Under the pieces are notes generated by a model. It saw only the letters and a list, made by a program, of their open reading frames with translations, was not told the origin of the DNA and ran no database searches. A DNA stretch of 64,000 bases from Geomonas anaerohicana (lineage in GTDB: Bacteria > Desulfobacterota > Desulfuromonadia > Geobacterales > Geobacteraceae), in NCBI RefSeq assembly GCF_016458305.1, contig NZ_JAEMHL010000005.1:1-64000 (forward strand), read 5' to 3'. A program made the position numbers and the translations under genes. This document shows, piece by piece, positions 50,661 to 59,040 of this stretch (positions are counted from its first letter, which is position 1; every line of letters starts with the position of its first letter).

Positions 50661-50699
50661 CCCTCGATCCCCCCTTGTGAAAGGGGGAGGACATTCTAC

Positions 50700-51902
50700 T
50701 CATTTCACCAGCTGGTTCAGTTGCATGATGGGGAGCAGGACGGCGATGACCATGAAGCCGATGGTGAGCCCCATGCCCAGGATCAGCATCGGCTCGAGCA
50801 GCGCCATGGAACGGGTTACCTGCGCGTTGAACTCCTTCTGGAAGGCGTCGCCCGCCTTGATCAGCATGGCGTCCAGCTCGCCGCTCTTCTCACCGACGGC
50901 GGTCATGTGGGTCAGAAGCGGCGGGAAGAGCGGGCTCGTTTTAAGAGCGCCGGAAAGGCTCCCCCCCTGGATCAGCGACTCGCGCGCCTCGGCCAGGAAC
51001 GACTTGTACTCCCGGTTCACGACGGCTTCGCCGGTGATCTCCATGGCCTTGATAATGGGAACACCGCTTTGCAGCAAAAGACCTAGCACCTTGGCAAAGC
51101 GCGACAGTACCAGGCGCCGCCAGAGCTGGCCCGCCATGGGGAGCTTGAGCAGGAACCGGTCGCGCTTGTGCAGGAACTCCTCGTTGGTCTTGGCCCGCTT
51201 CCAGGCTGCGACGGCAGCCAGGGCCAGCGCGCCCATGATCCACCAACCCTTTCTCACCGCGGTGCTCGCCTTGATGAGAAGGACCGTCACCAACGGCAGG
51301 GTGGCCTTGTTGCTCTCGAAGACGGCGGAGATCTTGGGGACCACGAAGCCAAGAAGCACCATCATGACGCCGATCCCTACCACCACCATGATGGCTGGGT
51401 AGATGAGGGCGGTGATGACCCGGCTGCGCACCTCGGCCTGGTCCTCCTGGAACTCGGCCAGACGCTCCAGCACCACCTCCAGGGCGCCGCTCGCCTCGCC
51501 GGCGGCGACCATGCCTATGTAGCTTTCGGAAAATACCTGCGGCTCGGCGGCCAGCGCCTGCGCCAGTCCCTGGCCCTCGGCGAGCCGGTCCCGCACCCGC
51601 CCGAGCACCCGCTTCAGCTCACCCGGCGCCTCCTGTTCCCACAGGGTCGCCACCGCCTCGTACACCGGCACCGCGCTCCCCAAGAGGGTGGCGAGCCTTC
51701 TCGTGGCAAGGGACAGGTCGGGGACGCTGACGCCTGACTTGAGCGCCCAGCGCGAACCGGCCTCGGCGGCGGCGGCGATCTCCTTGGCGAAGAGCCCCTT
51801 CTGCTTCAACTGCAGCCGTGCTTCGCTCTCGCTGGCGGCGTCCACCGTGCCGGCGACCTCGGCCCCCTTCTGGTTGAATGCGCTATAGCGAAAGGTCGGC
51901 AT
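50700..51902 (-). CDS. gspF: Type II secretion system inner-membrane platform protein GspF
   Basis: 400-residue protein with two homologous cytoplasmic helical domains (about 70-190 and 270-390, the second with GVPIIKAMEITGEAV) and three membrane helices (TALIYPAIMVVVGIGVMMVLL, WWIMGALALAAVAAW, PMLILGMGLTIGFMVIAVLLP). It connects the GspE motor with pseudopilus assembly. The ATG lies inside the end of gspE (20-bp overlap). Confidence 0.94.
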   Translation of the reverse strand: MPTFRYSAFNQKGAEVAGTVDAASESEARLQLKQKGLFAKEIAAAAEAGSRWALKSGVSVPDLSLATRRLATLLGSAVPVYEAVATLWEQEAPGELKRVLGRVRDRLAEGQGLAQALAAEPQVFSESYIGMVAAGEASGALEVVLERLAEFQEDQAEVRSRVITALIYPAIMVVVGIGVMMVLLGFVVPKISAVFESNKATLPLVTVLLIKASTAVRKGWWIMGALALAAVAAWKRAKTNEEFLHKRDRFLLKLPMAGQLWRRLVLSRFAKVLGLLLQSGVPIIKAMEITGEAVVNREYKSFLAEARESLIQGGSLSGALKTSPLFPPLLTHMTAVGEKSGELDAMLIKAGDAFQKEFNAQVTRSMALLEPMLILGMGLTIGFMVIAVLLPIMQLNQLVK

Positions 51903-53445
51903 AGTCGTCCTGGGTCACCCTCAGGACCTCCTCGATGGTGGTGATCCCGGCCGCCGCTTTCATCAGCCCGTCTTCGCGCAGGGTGCGCATCCCCTTGGAG
52001 ACGGCGTACTCCTTGATGGCGCCGGAGGATGCCTGGCGGATGATCATGGAGCAAAGTTCCGCGTCGATGGGGAGCAGCTCGTAGATGCCGACCCGGCCGA
52101 TGGTGCCAAGGTTGAAGCACTTCTCGCAGCCGCGGCCGCGGTACAGGACCGGCGGCAGTTCGACGCCGGGGTAGCTGCGGTCGGGTGTATAGGATTCCTT
52201 GCAATGCGGGCAGATCACCCGTACCAGGCGCTGCGCCAGCACCGCGGAGAGCGACGAGGCAACCATGAAGGGCTCGATCCCCATGTCGATCAGGCGCGTG
52301 ACGGCGGTGGCGGCGTCGTTGGTGTGCAGGGTGGAGAGCACCAGGTGGCCGGTGAGCGACGCCTGCATGGCGATCTCGGCGGTCTCGGCGTCGCGGATCT
52401 CGCCGATCATGACGATGTCCGGGTCCTGCCTGAGGATGGAGCGCAGGCCGTTGGCGAAGGTGAGGTCGATCTTCGGGTTGACCTGGATCTGGCCCACCCC
52501 CTTCAGCTGGTACTCGATCGGGTCCTCGACGGTGATGATGTTCTTCTCCGGCGAGTTGATCTGGGAGAGCGCCGCGTAGAGCGTGGTGGTCTTGCCGCTG
52601 CCGGTCGGGCCGGTGACCAGGATGATGCCGCTGGTGCGGGACAAGAGCCGCTCCATGAGGAGGTCGTTCTTGTCGGAGAGCCCGATCTCCTTCAGGGAAA
52701 GGACGCCGCGCTGCTTGTCCAGGAGCCTTAACACCACGCGCTCGCCGAAGAAGGTCGGGATCAGCGACACGCGGATGTCGACGTCGCGGCCGGCGACTTT
52801 CACGCGGATGCGGCCGTCCTGCGGCAGCCTCTTCTCGGCGATGTTCAGCCCCGACATGATCTTGACGCGGGAGGTGAGCGCTTCCTGGATAACCTTCGGG
52901 GGGGAAAGCATCTTGTAGAGCAGGCCGTCGATCCGGAAGCGGACCTCGAGCTCGCGCTCGAACGGCTCGATGTGGATGTCGCTGGCGCGCTCCTTGACGG
53001 CCTGGAACAGGATCGAGTTCAAGAGCCGGATCACCGGCGCCTCGTCGGTCAGCTCCATCAGGTCGCGCGGCTCGTTGAACGAGGTGGCCAGGGTGGAGAG
53101 TTCCTCCCCCTCGAGTTCCTCGACTACTTCCTGCGCCGAGCCGGAGAGCCGGGAATAGAGGCGGTTCACGGCGTCGATGAGGACCGGCTGGGGCACCACC
53201 ACGGTGGAGACCGGGAGCTGGAACAGACCGGCCATCTCGTCCACGGCCAGAAGGTTGGCCGGGTCGGCGCTGGCGGCGATCACCGTCCCCCCCTCTTCAC
53301 GCAGCGGCAAGAGCAGGTTGTTGCGGGCGAAGTTGAGCGGCACCCGGTTCACCAGGGCGCCGTCCACCTTGGAGTCGTCGATCTCGGCCTGGAAGGGGAG
53401 GCCGAGACGTGCCGCTATGCTTTCTATATCAAGCGTTTCTGCCAT
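51883..53445 (-). CDS. gspE: Type II secretion system ATPase GspE
   Basis: 520-residue cytoplasmic hexameric ATPase. An N-terminal domain (about 1-130) binds GspL. The ATPase domain holds Walker A GPTGSGKTTT (near residue 278), Asp box, Walker B-type VMIGEIRDAETAEIAMQASLTGHLVLSTLHTNDA with the His box, and a C-terminal tetracysteine zinc motif (CPHC and CEKC, about 33 residues apart). All typical of GspE rather than PilB. Sits 15 bp after gspD. Confidence 0.95.
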   Translation of the reverse strand: MAETLDIESIAARLGLPFQAEIDDSKVDGALVNRVPLNFARNNLLLPLREEGGTVIAASADPANLLAVDEMAGLFQLPVSTVVVPQPVLIDAVNRLYSRLSGSAQEVVEELEGEELSTLATSFNEPRDLMELTDEAPVIRLLNSILFQAVKERASDIHIEPFERELEVRFRIDGLLYKMLSPPKVIQEALTSRVKIMSGLNIAEKRLPQDGRIRVKVAGRDVDIRVSLIPTFFGERVVLRLLDKQRGVLSLKEIGLSDKNDLLMERLLSRTSGIILVTGPTGSGKTTTLYAALSQINSPEKNIITVEDPIEYQLKGVGQIQVNPKIDLTFANGLRSILRQDPDIVMIGEIRDAETAEIAMQASLTGHLVLSTLHTNDAATAVTRLIDMGIEPFMVASSLSAVLAQRLVRVICPHCKESYTPDRSYPGVELPPVLYRGRGCEKCFNLGTIGRVGIYELLPIDAELCSMIIRQASSGAIKEYAVSKGMRTLREDGLMKAAAGITTIEEVLRVTQDDYADLSL

Positions 53446-53460
53446 GGAGTATGTCCGCCG

Positions 53461-55389
53461 TTACTGGTTGCGAATTTCGGGCTTGTCCGCGGTCACGGAC
53501 TTCGGCTTTTCCTCGAGGGCGCGCTCCAGGTTGAAGGGAGCGTTGTTCTTTACCGCCTCGGAGAAGTTGTTCCTCTGGGTCACCGAAACCTCGGCCAGGT
53601 CACGCGCGTCCTTGATGATGCGCGGGGTGAGCATGATCAGCAGGTTGGTCTTGTCGCGCTTGGTGCTTTTGGACTTGAAGAGCCAGCCCAGGCCCGGGAT
53701 GTCACCCAGAAGCGGAACCTTGCTTTCGGTCTCCTGGTCGGTGTCCTGGATCAGGCCGCCGATGAGCACTGTGTCGGTGTTCTTCACCACCACCGAGGTC
53801 TTCGCGGAGCGCTTGGTGCTGCCGAGGCTCGGGTCGGTCGCGGTGCCGAAGTTCTTGACCGCGGAGATCTCCTGGTAGATGTCGAGCTTCACGTACTCGC
53901 CTTCGCTGATCTGGGGCTTGATCTTCAGGATGATACCGGTGTCCTTCCTTTCGATGGACTGCTGCGAGAGTCCGGTCGAGGTGAGGTTGGTGCCCGAGAC
54001 GAAGGGGACGCTTTCACCCACGAAGATCTCGGCCTCCTTGTTGTCGCTGGTCATGATGTTGGGCGTGGAGAGGACGTTCAGCGCGCCGTTGGTCTGCAGC
54101 GCCTGCAAGACGACCGGGACGTTGATCTTGCCCAGCGTCACGTCCATGCCCAGGGTCTTGGCCGCCGCGGCGGTGGTGGTGAGGCCGGCCACGGTGCCGA
54201 AGGGGTCGAAGGTGCCGATGGTGGCCACGGTGCCGTTGGAGCCGGCGCCGATGACGCCGATCTGGACCCCGAGGTCCTTGGCCCGGTTCACGGATACCTC
54301 GGCGATCATCGCCTGGACGAAGACCTGGCGGCTTCTGCGGTCCAGCTTCTGGATCACCTGCAGCAGGTTCTGGTAGTCGGTCGGGGAGGCCATTACCACC
54401 AGCGAGTTGGTCGCCTTGTCCGGGGTGATGGTGATCTTGCCCCCCTCGAACACAGCCTGCTGCGGTGCCGCCGCCGTGCCCGGAGCGCCGGACGTCGCGG
54501 TCGGAGTTCCTTTTACCAGCCCTTCCAGCACCTTGGCCACCTCGGTTGCCTCGGCATTTTCCAGGTAGTAGACGTTGACCTTGCTGCTGGTGGTGGGGGG
54601 GACCACGTCGACCAGCGCGATCAGTTTCTTGATATCGGCCTTGTCCTTGTCGGAGCCGAAGATGATCAGTGCGTTCAGCCTGGCGTCGGCGACCACGGGT
54701 ACGTTGCCGGCCGAGGGGCCCGCGCCGGCTGCGGTCTTGCCGCTTTGTTTGCCGGAGAGCCAGTCCTTGACCAGGGTGGCCACGCTGTCGGCCGCCGCGT
54801 TCTTGAGGAACACCAGCTCGGCCCCTTCGCGCACCTGGTCGGTATCGATGTGTTTCAGGATGCCCAGGATTTTCTGAATGTTGTAGGCGGAGTCCACCAC
54901 GAGGATCAGGTTGGCTGCGCCGAAGGCGGAGATCTGCCCGTCCTTGGAGACCAGGGGCTGCAGGAAGGTGACCGCGTCTTGGGGGGCGACGTGCTCGAGC
55001 TGGATCACCCGTGCCTGGTAGGTGTCGTTGACAACCCCTTTGTCGCCGTCGCTCAAGACCTTCATCCCGGCCTGCTTGGCGGCCGCGGTCGGGACGATCT
55101 TCATCACCTTGCCCGCCGGCACCACGGTGAAGCCCTTCAGTTCCAGGACCGAGGTGAAGACGTTGTAGGCCTCCTCGTTGGAGAGTTTGGCCGGGGAGAA
55201 GACCGAGATCTTGCCCTTGACCCGTTCGTCCATGATGAAGTTTTTGCCGGTCAGGTCGCTGATGAATTTCACCATGGTGGCGATGTCCACGTCGGTGAAG
55301 TTGAGCACGACCCCTTTGGCAAATACCAGGGTCGGTGCGGCGATCAGGAACATGAGCAACGCGGCGATGCGGGCGATTCTGATTTTCAA
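53461..55389 (-). CDS. gspD: Type II secretion system secretin GspD
   Basis: 642-residue outer-membrane secretin. Signal peptide M(L)KIRIARIAALLMFLIAAPTLVFA, N0 domain (VVLNFTDVDIATMVKFISDLTG), N1-N3 ring-building domains, and the C-terminal secretin core with VPLLGDIPGLGWLFKS and LLIMLTPRII. I start at a TTG (55387-55389) because GGAGGG lies six bases upstream and it gives a clean signal peptide; a GTG at 55431 would add 14 residues before it. No pilotin gene is evident nearby. Confidence 0.94.
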   Translation of the reverse strand: MKIRIARIAALLMFLIAAPTLVFAKGVVLNFTDVDIATMVKFISDLTGKNFIMDERVKGKISVFSPAKLSNEEAYNVFTSVLELKGFTVVPAGKVMKIVPTAAAKQAGMKVLSDGDKGVVNDTYQARVIQLEHVAPQDAVTFLQPLVSKDGQISAFGAANLILVVDSAYNIQKILGILKHIDTDQVREGAELVFLKNAAADSVATLVKDWLSGKQSGKTAAGAGPSAGNVPVVADARLNALIIFGSDKDKADIKKLIALVDVVPPTTSSKVNVYYLENAEATEVAKVLEGLVKGTPTATSGAPGTAAAPQQAVFEGGKITITPDKATNSLVVMASPTDYQNLLQVIQKLDRRSRQVFVQAMIAEVSVNRAKDLGVQIGVIGAGSNGTVATIGTFDPFGTVAGLTTTAAAAKTLGMDVTLGKINVPVVLQALQTNGALNVLSTPNIMTSDNKEAEIFVGESVPFVSGTNLTSTGLSQQSIERKDTGIILKIKPQISEGEYVKLDIYQEISAVKNFGTATDPSLGSTKRSAKTSVVVKNTDTVLIGGLIQDTDQETESKVPLLGDIPGLGWLFKSKSTKRDKTNLLIMLTPRIIKDARDLAEVSVTQRNNFSEAVKNNAPFNLERALEEKPKSVTADKPEIRNQ

Positions 55390-55427
55390 GGAAAACCCTC
55401 CGAGAGGCAGATTGAAATCTAACTGCT

Positions 55428-56321
55428 TCACCTTATGTCATACGTGAATGTCGTTGGCTGGCCGTCGCGGATCAGGTCGAGCTTGATCCGGCTCTGCCCC
55501 TTGAGCGACGCGAAGGACTGGATCGCCTTCTCCGGCGAGTCGATGGGGAAATCGTTCATGCGCAACAGTACGTCGCCGTTTTTGATGCCGACGGTGCCGA
55601 AGATCCCCTGCGGCTTCACCTCGGAGGCACGGAATCCCTCCACCTTGCCGTCCTTCATGCTGGGCAAAAGGCGCGCGTCGGTCATGGCCTGGCCGATGTT
55701 GTCCAAAGCCGAATTCAGGGCGCGCTGGTCGATGACGTAGTTGCCTCCACCGCCGGCAGTGGCCAGGCCGCCGCCGACACCGGCGGGCGCTGCCACGGGA
55801 GCCGCTGCGGCTTCGGCCGCCGCGGCCATCGGCGTCAGGATTTTCACCCGCTTGCCCCCCACCAGGATCTCGGCCACGTCCTTCTTGACCGACACCAGCG
55901 GGCCCGCCGAGAACACCGTGTCCCCTAGCCTGAAGACACGCTCCTCGTGGCTGGAGTTCTTCAACACCAGTGCGAACGTCTCACGGAAGGAGCCGACCGC
56001 GGTCCCCAAGAGGACCAGGTCACCTACCGCCGCCGGTGGGGGCGCGGCCGCCGCGGGCCCACCGGCCGCCTGCTGCTGCAGCGGAGTCAGTCTTCCCTGG
56101 GTCGCCTTGCCGAAAAGCCCCCGCTCCAGAATGGGCGCGAAACCGGACAGGTCCTGGCTTCCGGCCGGCGTGGCCGCAGCCTGTGTCGCGACCTGCTTCG
56201 GCGCGGTCCTGGGGTACAGGGCCGCAATCTTGACGCTCAGCAGATCCGCTGCGATGAGCGCCGCGACTGCGGTGATGGCGAGGCCAAGAGTAAGGTTCAG
56301 GGGGAGAATCCAGCGCGGCAT
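55428..56321 (-). CDS. gspC: Type II secretion system protein GspC
   Basis: 297-residue inner-membrane protein that couples the platform to GspD. One N-terminal helix (LNLTLGLAITAVAALIAADLLS), an HR domain (DLVLLGTAVGS, EERVFRLGDTVFSAGPLVSV), a Gly/Ala-rich linker, and a C-terminal PDZ domain (KPQGIFGTVGIKNGDVLLRMNDFPI). First gene of the gspCDEFGHIJKLMN operon, with a consensus promoter 38 bp upstream. Confidence 0.92.
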   Translation of the reverse strand: MPRWILPLNLTLGLAITAVAALIAADLLSVKIAALYPRTAPKQVATQAAATPAGSQDLSGFAPILERGLFGKATQGRLTPLQQQAAGGPAAAAPPPAAVGDLVLLGTAVGSFRETFALVLKNSSHEERVFRLGDTVFSAGPLVSVKKDVAEILVGGKRVKILTPMAAAAEAAAAPVAAPAGVGGGLATAGGGGNYVIDQRALNSALDNIGQAMTDARLLPSMKDGKVEGFRASEVKPQGIFGTVGIKNGDVLLRMNDFPIDSPEKAIQSFASLKGQSRIKLDLIRDGQPTTFTYDIR

Positions 56322-56358
56322 GAAAGACCCTTCTTTGCGAGTAGTTGGAACTGAGCGA

Positions 56359-56387
56359 ATATATTAGATGCCCTTGACTTATGCAAC
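56359..56387 (-). promoter_or_regulatory. Sigma-70 promoter of the gsp operon
   Basis: Minus strand: TTGCAT (56382-56387) and TATATT (56359-56364) with a 17-bp spacer. Its -35 box directly abuts the T-run of the preceding RNA's terminator. Confidence 0.75.
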
Positions 56388-56388
56388 A

Positions 56389-56600
56389 AAAAAGGGGGTC
56401 CCGACGCCCCGATTTCGGGCATCCTGGCGGCTCCCCTTTCCCCCTCTCACCTTGGCGTTGATACCATCCGGCTCAGGGACCACCGTCACGACGGCTCACG
56501 AGGGAAGACAGGATAATGAGAGCCTACGGTTCCCGTGCTTTAACCAAGCGCCACCATTATCAGCAAAAGCTGTGCCGCCGCTTCTGGAGCGACGATGCGG
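56389..56600 (-). ncRNA. Candidate structured non-coding RNA upstream of gspC
   Basis: A minus-strand unit of about 210 nt runs from a -10-like TACAAT (56606-56611) to an intrinsic terminator ending at the T-run 56389-56394. It has no ORF. Possible helices: GATAATG with CATTATC, CCGTC-GT-GACGG, GGCGGC near the 5' end with GCCGCC near the 3' end, and a terminator GCCCGA/TCGGGGC plus GGGGG/CCCCC. A segment reading GTCCCTGAGCCGG recalls part of 6S RNA (GTCCCCTGAGCCG in E. coli), but the rest does not obviously fit. Could be 6S-like, another sRNA, or a terminated leader. The -35 box is poor. Confidence 0.4.
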
Positions 56601-56984
56601 GGAACATTGTAGCAGATGAGGTGTGATTTGCCGCTGTTTTTTCCAATGAAGAAGCCGGCGCAGGGAGGAGGGGGACACTGCCGGCACCAGGAATATGTCC
56701 CGAATGGAGCACATTTTTTGACAGGTGACGGTTATTTGACTGGTGACGCAATGACGCAAAGCAGGCAAAGCGTCCAAAACTATAAGAGCCAAAAGCTTCA
56801 ACGTGAAGACGCAGAGGCGCCAAGACGCTGAGCAGAAAACAGTGAAGTAAAAACTGGACCCTTAAAACGTTTTGTTTCTACCAATAGCTTTTCTTTGCGC
56901 CTTTGCGGCTTTGCGTTAAATCATGCTTTACGTCTTTAAGGCTTTAAAGCCCAAAATCGATTTTGTAACGTGACGCGACAGTCG
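56601..56984. repeat. Non-coding region with GCAAAG-type repeats
   Basis: No gene. Short related units read ACGCAAAGCAGGCAAAGCG (near 56755), GACGCAGAGGCGCCAAGACGC (near 56808) and, in inverse orientation, CTTTGCGCCTTTGCGGC (near 56893). They form an imperfect inverted repeat of about 170 bp. Confidence 0.55.
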
Positions 56985-57014
56985 TTGAAGTCGCCTTCTC
57001 TGCTGTGCTACACT
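56985..57014 (+). promoter_or_regulatory. Promoter of mqnB
   Basis: TTGAAG (56985-56990) and TACACT (57009-57014) with an 18-bp spacer, 30 bp before the ATG. Confidence 0.5.
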
Positions 57015-57044
57015 CGCGCATCGAAAACGTGCAGGGAGCAGCGC

Positions 57045-57788
57045 ATGAGCCGCATCATCGTCACCGCATCTACCCGGTTGGAACTCTCGGAACTGCTGGC
57101 CGCTACCTCGGCCTCCGCGCTGCCGGACGCAGGGCATGTGCCGCTGTACCGCACCGAGATGAGGGGGACGGAGATCCTGTTCGCCCTGACCGGGATCGGC
57201 AAGGTGAACGCCGCCAGCGCCGTGACCCTGCTGTGCGAACGCTACGCCCCCGACCTCATCATCAATACCGGTTGCGGCGGCGCCTTTGCCGGGGCCGGCC
57301 TCGCCGTGGGCGACCTCGCCGTGGCCGACAGCGAGTACCTGGCCGACGAAGGGGTCAGGACCCCCGACGGCTGGCGCGGACTCGACCTGATCGGCATTCC
57401 CGTGTACGAGGGGAGAGGGGAGAGGCTCTTCAACCGGATCCCGCTGGACCGGGAGATGGCCCGCCGCGCCCTCGACTGCGCAACCGTCGGCGGCTTCGAC
57501 ACGGTGCTGGGGCCCTTCCTCACCGTTTCCACCTGTTCCGGCACCACCCGGCAGGGGGAGGAACTGCTGCGGCGCTTCCCCGGGGTCTGCGAGAACATGG
57601 AGGGGGCTGCCGTGGCACAGGTGGCGCTCATGTACGGCGTTCCCTGCCTCGAGGTGCGCGGCATCAGCAACATGGTGGAGGACAGGGACCTGTCCCGCTG
57701 GGACCTCAAGCGCGCGGTGGGGCAGGTGCAGCGCTTCCTGGCCCTTTACCTCGCGCAGGTGGCGGACAACCGTCCCGGCATGCGCTGA
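57045..57788 (+). CDS. mqnB: Futalosine hydrolase
   Basis: 247-residue nucleoside-phosphorylase-fold enzyme that removes adenine/hypoxanthine from futalosine (or its 6-amino-deoxy form) in the alternative menaquinone pathway. Motifs: ALTGIGKVNAASA, NTGCGGAFAGAGLAVGDLAVAD, CENMEGAAVAQVALMYGVP with the catalytic Glu in NMEGAA, and EVRGISNMVEDRD. I start at the ATG at 57045 with GGGAG upstream; the open frame extends to 56970. mqnD follows 207 bp downstream on the same strand, which confirms the pathway. Confidence 0.9.
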   Translation: MSRIIVTASTRLELSELLAATSASALPDAGHVPLYRTEMRGTEILFALTGIGKVNAASAVTLLCERYAPDLIINTGCGGAFAGAGLAVGDLAVADSEYLADEGVRTPDGWRGLDLIGIPVYEGRGERLFNRIPLDREMARRALDCATVGGFDTVLGPFLTVSTCSGTTRQGEELLRRFPGVCENMEGAAVAQVALMYGVPCLEVRGISNMVEDRDLSRWDLKRAVGQVQRFLALYLAQVADNRPGMR

Positions 57789-57882
57789 ACGAAGTTTCTG
57801 CCTCCCCCCGTCCTTGTTCCAGTCTAAGGGATCTCCCCGCCAGAACTTCTAATTGGACTATGAGCGTTTCGTTAACCTTTTC

Positions 57883-57911
57883 TTGCACGGCATGCGGGCT
57901 GATTGTATATT
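57883..57911 (+). promoter_or_regulatory. Promoter of mqnD
   Basis: TTGCAC (57883-57888) and TATATT (57906-57911) with a 17-bp spacer, 85 bp before the start codon, so mqnD can be expressed separately from mqnB. Confidence 0.7.
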
Positions 57912-57995
57912 GGTGAGTCTTAAATGTGCCGGCTTTGCCGCTGGACGCGCCGGCAGTCGTGCCGCCGCCGCGGTAAACAGGGAGTGTAGCAACGG

Positions 57996-58865
57996 ATGGA
58001 TGCAGTTATGCCAGTAAAACAGGATCAGCAATCGGGACCGGTACTATCCCTGGGCTTTTCGCCATGCCCTAACGATACTTTCATCTTTGACGCCTTGATC
58101 CACGGGCGCGTCGACTGCGGTTTCGGGTTCCGGGAGCAGTTGGAGGACGTGGAGACCCTGAACCGGATGGCGCTCGAGTCGGTGCTGGACGTTTCCAAGG
58201 TTTCCTACCACCTCCTGGGGCACATCCTGAAGGACTACCTGCTGCTTAGAAGCGGGGGGGCCCTGGGGCGCGGTTGCGGACCGCTGGTTGTGGCGCGCGG
58301 ACAGGTGGATCCCGCCACCCTGGCCGGCAAGCGGGTCGCCCTGCCCGGGCGCTACACTACGGCTGCGCTGCTGCTGCGGCTTTTCAACCCCACCCTGACC
58401 GATTTCATCTATCTCCCGTTCCACGAGATCATGGCGGCGGTGGCCGATGGTTCGGTGGCCGCCGGAGTCATAATCCACGAGTCCCGTTTCACCTACCAGG
58501 AGTACGGCCTGTCCAAGGTGGTCGACCTCGGTGAGTGGTGGGAGCGGGAAACGGGGCATCCCATTCCGCTGGGGGGGATTGCGGCCAAACGCTCCCTGGG
58601 AAGGGACGCGCTGCTGAGGCTCGAGCAGGGGTTAGCGGACAGCGTCGAGTACGCCTTCGCCCATCCCGGTGCGGCCCGCCCCTACATCCGCGCCCACTCC
58701 CAGGAGATGAGCGACGCGGTGTGCGACGCCCATATCGGGCTCTACGTGAACGACTTCTCCCGCGGCCTCGGAGTCGAAGGTGAAGCGGCTGTCCGCCTGC
58801 TGCTGGGGCGCGCGGCGGCAGCGGGGATCGTTCCCTCCTGGCAGGAACCGCTGCTCATTTCCTGA
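57996..58865 (+). CDS. mqnD: 1,4-dihydroxy-6-naphthoate synthase
   Basis: 289-residue periplasmic-binding-protein-fold lyase that turns cyclic dehypoxanthine futalosine into 1,4-dihydroxy-6-naphthoate in the futalosine menaquinone route. Diagnostic motifs are GFSPCPNDTFIFDALIHG near the N-terminus, LDVSKVSYH, GPLVVAR, AGKRVALPGRYTTAALLL and GVIIHESRFTYQEYGL. The ATG at 57996 has GGGAG at a long distance (11 bases); Met5 is an alternative. A compound repeat element begins right at its stop codon. Confidence 0.93.
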   Translation: MDAVMPVKQDQQSGPVLSLGFSPCPNDTFIFDALIHGRVDCGFGFREQLEDVETLNRMALESVLDVSKVSYHLLGHILKDYLLLRSGGALGRGCGPLVVARGQVDPATLAGKRVALPGRYTTAALLLRLFNPTLTDFIYLPFHEIMAAVADGSVAAGVIIHESRFTYQEYGLSKVVDLGEWWERETGHPIPLGGIAAKRSLGRDALLRLEQGLADSVEYAFAHPGAARPYIRAHSQEMSDAVCDAHIGLYVNDFSRGLGVEGEAAVRLLLGRAAAAGIVPSWQEPLLIS

Positions 58866-58975
58866 GGGGACTGGCTCCGCCAGGTGCCTGTCCCCTTAGG
58901 GCTTGGGTAAGGTGGGTGGGCGGAATGGAGCGTTCCGCCAGAGGGACTGGCACCTAACCGGAGCCAGTCCCTTCG
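58864..58975 (+). repeat. Compound inverted-repeat element A, copy 2
   Basis: Left arm 58864-58898, core 58899-58938 (contains GGAATGGAGCGTTCCGCC), right arm 58939-58975. Same organisation and orientation as 32925-33035; begins at the mqnD stop codon. Confidence 0.85.
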
Positions 58976-59040
58976 TCTCAAGTTATCTTCTTTTCCGCCG
59001 AAAGGTGCAAAAGCTGTCTTAGCATCGTGGAGGATTCCAG

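Noticed and set aside
56389-56600. c-di-GMP/cAMP-GMP (GEMM), cobalamin or TPP riboswitch before gspC
   Set aside because: I looked for the conserved core sequences of these classes and did not find them. A separate promoter also lies between this block and gspC.
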